The notes below the pieces were generated by a model. The model saw nothing but the letters and a program-made list of their open reading frames with translations. It was not told the origin of the DNA and did not search any database. Shown here piece by piece: positions 56,179 to 64,000 of a stretch of 64,000 bases of DNA (the stretch's first letter is position 1; every line of letters begins with the position of its first letter). This stretch comes from Diadophis punctatus similis (taxonomy: Eukaryota; Chordata; Lepidosauria; Squamata; Dipsadidae), in contig JALIGW010000003.1 of NCBI GenBank assembly GCA_023053685.1, positions 49,488,996 through 49,552,995 on the forward strand, read 5' to 3'. A program made the translations under genes and the position numbers.

Positions 56179-56678
56179 CGGGCGGGTTCCTAATTTTTTT
56201 TACTACCACTCTGTGGGTGTGGCTTATTTTGTGGGTGTGGCTTGCCTGCCATGTGACTGGGTGGGCGTGGCTTCTCTGCTGAAAGGAGAGGAACTGAGAT
56301 AGGTCCTGCCGCCCATTCCCTTCACCTCAGCAGCTCGAGAAGCCTCAAACGTGCGAAAATGCCTAGGATCATCACCGCGCGTTCGTGGCTTCTCGAACTG
56401 CTGAAGGGAGGGGAACTGAGATAGGTCCTGCCGCCCGTTCTTTCAGCGTCTCATGCGCTCCCTCAGCCATCCTCCCCTGCTTGGACTCACTGTGGGGTAG
56501 GAAGGCAGAGCATGCGCAGTGCCGGAAGCTCGGCTTCTGGGCATGCGCAGAAGAAATTTTTTTTAAAAAAAATGGCGGCGCCCAGGCACCGGCAACCGAC
56601 CACACCGGTACTGTGACGTCACCAGCGGGCCGCTACCGGTGCTATAGAGTGGACCGCACTGGTAGGAACCCACCACTG
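56179..56678. mobile_element. hAT-type MITE carrying ATGGCGGC and TGACGTCA motifs
   Basis: 500 bp with the 8 bp duplication gtctgaaa at 56171-56178 and 56679-56686. It has gggttccta..taggaaccc near the ends, gcatgcgcag, an A/T-rich run before atggcggcgccc, and ctgtgacgtcaccagcgg. Longest member of the family at 9447 and 12762. The left half also has tandem tgtgggtgtggct units. Confidence 0.85.
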
Positions 56679-56686
56679 GTCTGAAA

Positions 56687-57894
56687 GATATAATGTGTTC
56701 CAGAAAATACAAATCTGCATGAATCAAACAATGGCTGTAATGAAAAAGCTAGTTCTCATATCAAAGATTGTTAATTATAGCCACCTGGAGGAAGAAGTAA
56801 CCAATTATGTAGTATGAATTGATAGACTTCCCTTCCCGGTTTTAATTCATGAGAGCCTGGTAGTAGAAAAATGTTGTTTCATTCAGACAGATGGTTGACA
56901 GAAGTCTTGTCCACACAATTGCTCTACCCCATTGAACCTTTTCTCCAGATGTTGCAATTCCAGATGCCTCAAATAATTTTCAGTGCAAGAAAGAATGGGT
57001 GCAAATGGAATCTGCCCAATTGTTAAAATGCAGATGGATTTTTTTCCTCCCCAGAATTCCTGTTCAGGGCTCAGAAAATATAATGGTTCTTGTTTCTTTT
57101 TTGCCAAAAGAATAACCTAAATAACCTTATTTAGGTTGTCTGATTGACAGTTACCTCTGTGAATGTATGTACTGACACCACATTTGCAACAAGGATAACT
57201 TCAAATGCACGCTGCATGATATATTCATGTAACTGAGTTGTTGAAGAACCTGATTGCAGAACCTGTCTGAATTTATCTGTTGTTGGACAAAAAAAAAATG
57301 GACATGAGATTTATCATCAATGCCTGGGGTTGGGGGGGGTAGATAAAAAGGCCCAAATTAAACAACTTTCTTACTGCAGATTTCATACTCAATTCAAAAA
57401 AAATGCAGGAAGCAATGAATAGATTGGCTTGTTTTCTATCCAGATCTTAAATTGGAATTTACTCTGTGCTTCTTTCCAAATGAAAACTGTTTAGTGATGT
57501 AATTAATCATCCCACGTAAACTCAGATTAGAAGATATATAATTATGGCAATTGAATTAATTTTTACTTTTATATAAACAGGTTATTATGCAGTAGTTTTA
57601 CGCTGGGATGATGGAATAGGCAAGAAACTTACTCTGGACTGTGAATTATACTGGAGATTCATACAATAGGTTTGACACAAAATAGAGTATACTATTAGGA
57701 CTTTAGAAGCTAAAGCTATTCTGTGCTTATCTTAATTTAACCACAGAACTATTATACACATCAATTTTACTAACTGCAGTATAGTACACAGGGAAGGAAT
57801 TTTAGTTGTCTGAATTTGCAAGACAAAAACAATGTAAGCCCATCAATAGGTCTTCAGCTTAGCAACTTGCTAAATTTCTATTGTTCCTTTTTTA
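56687..57894. other. No recognised feature
   Basis: AT-rich non-coding DNA. Confidence 0.45.
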
Positions 57895-57975
57895 GCTGAA
57901 TAGAATAGAATAGAATAGAATAGAATAGAATAGAATAGAATAGAATAGAATAGAATAGAATAGAGAATAGAATAG
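57895..57975. repeat. (AATAG)n microsatellite at a LINE 3' end
   Basis: About 15 TAGAA units with one interruption, directly at the 3' end of the minus-strand LINE that follows. Confidence 0.95.
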
Positions 57976-59398
57976 AATTCTTTATTGGCCAAGTGTGATT
58001 GGACACACAAGGAATTTGTCTTTGGTGCATATGCTCTCAGTGTACATAAAAGAAAAGATACATTTGTCAAGAATCATGAAGTACAACACTTAATGATTGT
58101 CATAGGGTACAAATAAGCAATCAGGAAACAATATTAATATAAATCGTAAGGATACAAGCAACAAGTTACAGTCATACAGTCATAAGTGGGAGGAGATGGG
58201 TGATAGGAACAATGAGAAGACTAATAGTAATAGTAATGCAGCCTTAGTGAATAGTTTGACAGTGGTGAGGGAATTATTTGTTTAGCAGAGTGATGGTGTT
58301 CAGGAAAAACTGTTCTTGTGTCTAGTTGTCTTAGTGTGCAGTGCTCTATAGTGTTGTTTGGAGGATAGGAGTTGAAACAATTTATGTCCAGGATGCGAGG
58401 GGTCAGTAAATATTTTCACGGTCCTCTTTTTGACTCGTGCAGTATACAGGTCCTCAATGGAAGGTAGGTTGGCAGTAATTGTTTTTTTTTTTTGCAGTTC
58501 TGATTATCCTCTGAAGTCTGTGTCTGTCTTGTTGGGTTGCAGAACCGAACCAGACAGTTATAGAGGTGCAGATGACAGACTCAATAATTCCTCTGTAGAA
58601 CTGTATCAGCAGCTCCTTGGGCAGTTTGAGCTTCCTGAGGTGGCGCAGAAAGAACATTCTTTGTTGTGCTTTTTTTATAATGTTTTTGATGTTAGGTGAC
58701 CATTTTAGGTCTTGAGATATGATAGAACCTAGAAATTTGAAGGTCTCTACTGTTGATACTGTGTTATCTAGTATTGTAAGAGGTGGTAGAATGGGAGGGT
58801 TTCTCCTAAAGTCTACCACCATTTCTACGGTTTTGAGTGTGTTCCGTTCCAGATTGTTCCGATTGCACCACGAGGCTAGTTGTTCAACCTCCCGTCTGTA
58901 TGCGGTTTCATCGTTGTCTCGAATGAGACCAATCACTGTTGTATCATCTGCGAACTTCAGTAGTTTAACAGATGGATCGTTTGAGATGCAGTCATTGGTA
59001 TATAGAGAGAAGAGAAGTGGTGAGAGTACACAGCCTTGGGGGGGCCCTGTGCTAATTGTACAGGTATCTGATGTGATTTTGCCTAGCTTCACCTGCTGCT
59101 TCCTGTCTGTTAGGAAGCTTGTAATCCACTTACAAGTGTGTTCAGGTACCGCTAGCTGATTTTGTTTAGTTAGAAGAATGTCTGGTATGATGGTGTTGAA
59201 TGCTGAACTAAAGTCTACAAAGAGGACCCTTGCGTAGGTCTTTGGAGATTCAAGATGTTGTACGATGTAGTGGAGAGCCATATTAACAGCATCATCTGTC
59301 GATCTATTTGCTCGGTATGCAAATTGCAGGGGGTCTAACAGTGGATCCGTGATGGTTTTCAAGTGGGACATCACTAGCCTTTCAAAGGTTTTCATAGG
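57976..59398 (-). mobile_element. Rex1/CR1-L3-like LINE, 5'-truncated
   Basis: The minus ORF 59395-58454 (313 codons) holds RT motifs [25 protein letters not shown] and FADDTTVI and the C-terminal HRLQRIIRTA. It starts inside the fingers (FERLVMSHLK). The 3' part 58450-57976 ends with tctttattggccaagtgtga next to (AATAG)n. This resembles snake CR1-L3 elements reported to seed AATAG-type repeats. Confidence 0.85.
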
Positions 59399-59461
59399 CT
59401 AGTGATGTCCCACTTGAAAACCATCACGGATCCACTGTTAGACCCCCTGCAATTTGCATAC
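59320..59461. repeat. Fold-back inverted duplication at the LINE 5' end
   Basis: The arm 59320-59381 (gcaaattgcagggggtct..catcactag) is repeated inverted at 59398-59459, with a ~16 bp spacer. This is a 5' inversion, as made by twin priming. Confidence 0.85.
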
Positions 59462-59571
59462 TGGGCAAATTAGCTCTTTATAGTATTTTCTCTAAAAGGT
59501 CATGTGGCCCAAGAAGAATTTAGTTTATAATAAAAGGGCCAGGTATGCAAATAGATATCCACACTATAGCC

Positions 59572-60011
59572 CAGTGATGGCGAACCTATGGCACGCGTGC
59601 CACAGGTGGCATGCGGAGCCATATCAGAGGGCACGCGAGGCATTGCCCTGTCAGCTCCACGGGCAAACTGGAAGTTTGGAAAAATGCACTTCCGGTTTGC
59701 CGTTGGGCTGTTTTTAGCACTCCGGAGGGTTCAGGGAAGCTTCCTGAAGCCCCGGAGTGCAAAAAACAGCCCAACAGGCAAACCAGAAGTGCGTTTTGCC
59801 GAACTTCCAGTTTGCCCGTTTTGCCGTTTTTCACCGCCTCAGGCTTCAGTAAGGCCTTTGCACGGGGGTGGGGTGGGGGTGCGCATGCACAGGAGGCAGC
59901 GTGGGGGGGTTGTGCACATGCGTGTGGGGAGAGGGAATGGGTGTGGGCACGCTAGTGCGCACACACACACACCCTTTTGGCACGCGAACCAAAAAAGGTT
60001 CGCCATCACTG
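59572..60011. mobile_element. hAT-type MITE, family CAGTGATGGCGAACC (copy 3)
   Basis: 440 bp with CAGTGATGGCGAACC...GGTTCGCCATCACTG ends and the 8 bp duplication ctatagcc at 59564-59571 and 60012-60019. The centre has a fold-back gcactccggagggttcaggg / cctgaagccccggagtgc. Confidence 0.93.
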
Positions 60012-60019
60012 CTATAGCC

Positions 60020-60419
60020 GTTCAGTTCTTTTAGTAAACTATGCCTTTTGAAAATACCTTTCCCCCCAATATTAAGTCTGTAACATACTCTTGAATGTAT
60101 GTGCTTACATATGTAAGTATTGTGCATACATATAATTCCCATCCTCCCTGTGTACATACTCGGAGTAGACAGCTTTGCTCATGTACTGTATATAGAAGAA
60201 ACAATATCCTCCTGATTAAGCAGCAACTCTCTTTCATGTAGCATTATGTAAAACTTCCTCCATCTGTTCCAGGAAGTGTCATTTAATTATCCAGCTTTCA
60301 TGTTAGTAAATAGGTTTGTTACACATGACAAAAGAGCTGCAATTTTTGGAAGCAGGTTTGTTCACTGTTCAGATTAGCTAATCTCTCTCCGGGCTAAGGT
60401 TCCAAAACAGTTTCGGTGG
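60020..60419. other. No recognised feature
   Basis: AT-rich gap. Confidence 0.45.
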
Positions 60420-61145
60420 CTGGTAAGCAAGAAAAAAGATGCTCAGGGATACTGAAAGGAACATAGTTTATTTGTTTGTAAAGTGGAAGTGGGCTGTTAC
60501 ATTTTGCTACCAAGGGAGCATCTGCTGGGCCACACATGCAGTTGAGGATAACAAGTACTGGCCAGACAGGAAATCCATAATCCAAAGGCAGATTGAATAA
60601 GAAAGCCCAAGATCCATAAGTTTAGACACTAGTCTATGTGGAAGTATTGTGTTAAATGCAGAGCTAAAATCTACAAAAAGCATCCTCACATAGCCCCCCC
60701 ACCCCGTTGTTCCAAATGAATCAGAGCAGTGTGAAAAGTGTTGGCTATAGCATCCACTGTAGATCTATTTGTTCTGTATGCAAACTGGTGTTTATCAAAT
60801 GTATGCGGAAGACCAGAAATAATGTGCCGACAGACCAGTTTCTCAAAGCACTTCATGATGATAGATGTGAGTGCCACTGGTCTGTAATCATTAAGGTTAT
60901 TGATAGGGAAACTTCTTTGGCAGCGGAACAATGGTGGAAGCCTTCAAACAAGATGGAATAGTGGACTGGGATAAAGACCAATTAAAGATCCTGGTAAAGA
61001 CTCCAGCCAACTGATCAGCAGAGTCTTTAAGCACTCGGCCAGAGATACCATCAGGACCAGCAGCCTTTCTAGGGTCCACAGCCCTCAAAATGCTCCTCAC
61101 CGCCTGTTCCTCCACAATGAGGTGGGGGCTACAAAGGGCTGGTGG
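60420..61145 (-). mobile_element. Rex1-like LINE RT fragment
   Basis: Minus frames give [54 protein letters not shown] and [15 protein letters not shown], the order of RT motifs 0 to A. Frames are broken. The hAT copy at 61146 sits in its upstream part, so it may extend to about 61480. Confidence 0.8.
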
Positions 61146-61421
61146 CAGGGGTGAAATCCAGCAGGTTATGACAGGTTCTGGAGAACCGGTAGTGGAAATT
61201 TCGAGTAGTTTGGAGAACCGGCAAATACCACCTCTGGCTGGCCCCAGAATGGGGTGGGAATGGGGATTTTGCAATATCCTTCCCTCGGAGTGGGGAGGGA
61301 ATGGGGATTTTGCAGTTTCCTTCCCCTGCCACGCCCACCAAACCACGCCCACCAAGCCACACCACACCCACCAAGCCATGCCCACAGAACCGGTAGTAAA
61401 AGAATTTGGATTTCACCACTG
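61146..61421. mobile_element. hAT-type MITE, family CAGGGGTGAAATTC (inside LINE)
   Basis: Ends CAGGGGTGAAATCC and GGATTTCACCACTG. The 8 bp duplication gctggtgg lies at 61138-61145 and 61422-61429. Two inner gattttgca units plus extra ccacgcccacca repeats. Confidence 0.88.
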
Positions 61422-61429
61422 GCTGGTGG

Positions 61430-61893
61430 GCTGTATTTTAGCTGTCTCTGATGTTTCCACTTCATGACATGAAGACAGAAATAAAGAAACAGATATCGGA
61501 TCAGATCTCATACCAGCTTCAGCAATCCTCATAAAATGTGCCTTGCCTTCTCAATTCCCAGCAAATATTTTGGGATGGGAGCGGGAAAGAAAACTCAAGA
61601 AGCAAATTGGAAGACATGGGGGGATTATAAGATGAAGATTCCTGATCTGGACACACATTTGTGTCTAAAATTCTTTGAATGTTGCCTTGCCATACAAAGT
61701 GTATGAGATCATATATATCTATTTTACTCCGGGTACCCATAGACCATAGCCAGTTCATGATTCTTGCAAATTTTCCCAGTGCAACTGGTATTGAAAAAAA
61801 GATGCTAGAAATAGGCAAATGATATCTGCTTTCTTCTCTCCAGTAAAAGCAGCAAAGTGGTTTGAAGTCTTTAGCCTCAGAGACATAGATTAA
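61430..61893. other. Possible LINE remainder, then unrecognised
   Basis: The first ~50 bp may continue the Rex1-like LINE. The rest is non-coding. Confidence 0.4.
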
Positions 61894-61895
61894 TA

Positions 61896-62247
61896 CAGGT
61901 AGTCCTTGATTTATGACCACAATTGAACCCAAAATTTCTGTTGCTAACTGAGACATTTGTTAAGTGAGTTCTGCCCCATTTTATGAGCTTTTTTTGCCAC
62001 AGTTGTTAAGTGAATCATTGCAGTTGTTCAGTTAGCAACACAGTTGTTAAGTGAATCTGGCTTCCCCATTCACTTTGCCGGTCAGAAGGTTGCACATGGC
62101 CCCAGGACACGACAACTGTCAGAAAATACTGTCTGAATTTTGATCACATGACCATGGGGATGCTATAATGGTCATAAGTCACTTTTTTCAGTGCCATTAT
62201 AACTTTGAACGTTACTAAATGAACTGTTGTTAGTCAATGACTACCTG
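61896..62247. mobile_element. CAGGTAGTCC-family DNA transposon (best copy)
   Basis: Ends CAGGTAGTCCTTGATTTATG and ..AATGACTACCTG, with TA at 61894-61895 and 62248-62249. The inside has repeated gttaagtgaatc phrases. Confidence 0.8.
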
Positions 62248-62249
62248 TA

Positions 62250-62572
62250 TTTACTTGCTAATATTGAGTGCCAAGAGAGACTACTATATATTGGCTTCAC
62301 CAATTAGGCTAGCAATGGTGTTGAATAACCCTATAAACCTCCTGTGTTATTCACTGATTGCTAAATCACACTATGCTAAAAGTGAGGCAGGGCCAAAGAC
62401 ACAATGTGAACACATTAGCCATGCCCTTTCTGAAAAGAGGGAATGTATCCATATTTTTAAAGGGAGAGCATCTGTTCAGGTTTGCAGACTGGCTTTTTTT
62501 TTCTCATCAAGGACACTCCATTTTATGTATGTTGCCTATTCTTGCAACTTTCTAGGCTTCTTTCCCAAGTTC
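62250..62572. other. No recognised feature
   Basis: Short non-coding gap. Confidence 0.45.
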
Positions 62573-62580
62573 CAACAGAG

Positions 62581-62715
62581 CAGGGGTCCCCAAACTTGGC
62601 AACTTTAAGACTTGTGGACGTCAACTCCCAGAATTCTCCAGCCAGCTATGCTGACTGGAGAATTCTGGGAGTTGAAGTCCACAAGTCTTAAAGTTGCCAA
62701 GTTTGAAGACCTCTG
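62581..62715. mobile_element. Palindromic fold-back MITE (copy 3)
   Basis: 135 bp with caggggtccccaaacttggc...gccaagtttgaagacctctg and the 8 bp duplication caacagag at 62573-62580 and 62716-62723. Same length as copy 1. Confidence 0.92.
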
Positions 62716-62919
62716 CAACAGAGAACAACATTTATCTAGGAGTAGTGAGCTACTAAAATAATTTTTTGGGGGGAGGCCTACTCATTTTACAAAGTATTTA
62801 TTTTGAATAATTCTTCAAATGTTGAGGTATTCTTGAGGTATTTCCTGTTAGGGAGTCCATTTTGTGCTCTGCTTTTGTTAGTGCTCAGTACAGAAGGCAC
62901 ATAACACAATTCATTATTA

Positions 62920-63300
62920 GGAGCCATGGTGGCGCAGTGATTAGAATGCAGTATTGCGGGCTGACTCTGCCCACAGCTGGAAGTTCGATACTGACCAGTT
63001 CAAGGTTGACTCAGCCTTCCATCCTTCTGAGGTCAGTAAAATGAGGACCATATTGTTGGGGGCAATATACTGATTCTGTGAATCGCTTAGAGCAGGGCTG
63101 TCAAACTCCCGGCCACGGGTCAGATGCGTCATACACTGGCCACGCCCACACCTGGTTTAGCAAAGGGGAAAAAAGTCCCAATACGTCTCATGATGCCGCC
63201 GTGATGACGTGAGTTTGACACCCCTGGCTTAGAGCATGCTGTAAAGCACTATGAAGCGGTATATAAGTCTAGGTGCTATTGCTACTGCTATTATTCAGAG
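62920..63300 (+). repeat. Type B tRNA-SINE, interrupted
   Basis: Head ggagccatggtggcgcagtg, box B-like gaagttcgatactgacc, then tcaaggttgactcagccttc, with the 3' part ..gtaaagcactatgaagcggt after the insertion. Split by the hAT element 63093-63226. Confidence 0.88.
63093..63226. mobile_element. hAT-type MITE, family CAGGGGTGTCAAACT (copy 2)
   Basis: 134 bp with CAGGGCTGTCAAACTC...GAGTTTGACACCCCTG ends. The 8 bp duplication gcttagag lies at 63085-63092 and 63227-63234, inside the SINE. Confidence 0.93.
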
Positions 63301-63346
63301 GTCCTAAGATGGAAGCACAACTGGGATTTTCCAGAGTATCCTAGGG

Positions 63347-63747
63347 CCGTGATGGCAAACCTATGGGACGCGTGCCCGAAGTGGCACACGGAGCCATGTT
63401 GTCTGGCACGCGTGGCATCCCCCGTTCCTCTTCCGGGTTTCTGGCGTGCCTATGCATGCGACGATCAGCTGGCCTTCATGCCTGCGGCAGTGCCAGAAAC
63501 TGGAAGAGCTGGTCTTCCATTTTCTGGCGTGAGCATGCGCTCCAGCCAGCTGATTGTCGCGCATGTATGCACGCCAGTAACTGGAAGACTAGCTAGATGG
63601 CGCGCATGTGCACGTCGGAAACTGGAAGTTCATTTTCCGGCAACGCACATGCCCCTGGGCAGCTCCTCTTCCGGGTTGCGGCCCCGATGAGTGCACAAAG
63701 TGTGCTCCCTTTTCAGCGCTCAGTGCCAAAAAGGTTCACCATCACTG
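63347..63747. mobile_element. hAT-type MITE, family CAGTGATGGCGAACC (copy 4, divergent)
   Basis: 401 bp with ccgtgatggcaaacct...aggttcaccatcactg ends and the 8 bp duplication tcctaggg at 63339-63346 and 63748-63755. The inside is GC-rich with catgcgc-type repeats. Confidence 0.88.
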
Positions 63748-64000
63748 TCCTAGGGGGATCAACCTTGCATCTGAAATCCATATCATCCCAAGCACAGAAT
63801 GAAGGATTTTAAGAAAGATGAGAACCCTTTGATGGGAAGCAACATCTGCATGGCTAGGAATATGTGGAGCAGAGAAATGTCTTTTTTTTTCTTTTCAAAA
63901 GTTTCTTAAACTAACACACCCTTTCTCCTCAGTTTGCTTTCTTAGACCGTTTCCCATCACCCCTCAGACTCAGATTGCTTGGATGTCTTATGTGTGGGTA

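Noticed and set aside
58454..59395. A 313-codon ORF as a host gene
   Set aside because: It is a LINE reverse transcriptase (FADDTTVI), truncated at the 5' end by an inversion.
62920..62990. tRNA gene at the SINE head
   Set aside because: The box A/B-like parts belong to a SINE whose body continues, and the tRNA cloverleaf is not kept.

Overview
The window is vertebrate nuclear DNA, most likely from a squamate and probably a colubroid snake. The gene structure is eukaryotic, with spliced exons and GT/AG junctions. The repeat content is a squamate mixture: RTE/BovB LINE fragments, CR1/L2-type and Rex1/L3-like LINEs (one ending in an (AATAG)n tract), a Penelope-like element, two tRNA-derived SINE families and many short hAT-type non-autonomous transposons. 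No bacterial, organellar or CRISPR-like features were seen.

I find only one convincing host protein-coding gene. It is a three-exon Kruppel-like transcription factor on the minus strand (CDS exons 38632-38546, 37095-36141 and 35322-35147). Splicing gives a predicted protein of 405 aa with a short KLF-type N-terminus, an acidic/hydrophobic activation-like patch, a psi-K-x-E site, a basic stretch and three intact C2H2 fingers with a KHA/RER/RHL contact pattern. It belongs to the KLF1/2/4/17 group. The finger sequence argues against canonical KLF4 and fits tetrapod KLF2 poorly, so KLF17 is my best guess, but orthology is not settled by eye. A CpG-rich segment covers exon 1, exon 2 and the presumed promoter.

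The flanks are gene-poor and full of repeats. Layout: 1-15 kb holds scattered SINE, LINE and hAT insertions, a solo LTR and a ~1 kb repeat copy. 15.97-22.06 kb is a Penelope-like element split by a ~4.4 kb CR1/L2 LINE and by a 419 bp hAT element. 22-24 kb is a decayed L2 copy. 24-33 kb is mostly AT-rich, unrecognised DNA. 33-39 kb is the KLF locus. 39-46 kb carries hAT elements, a second copy of the ~1.1 kb repeat and BovB pieces. 46-55 kb is AT-rich with an isolated CpG-rich island near 53.1-53.8 kb. 55.6-64 kb is dense in hAT elements and Rex1-like LINEs.

The most interesting pattern is in the short DNA transposons. At least five sequence families have CAG...CTG termini and exact or near-exact 8 bp target duplications. 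Eight of the thirteen exact duplications have TAG at positions 4-6, which matches the reported Buster-type rather than Ac-type hAT signature. One family carries YY1-like, CRE-like and NRF1-like motifs.
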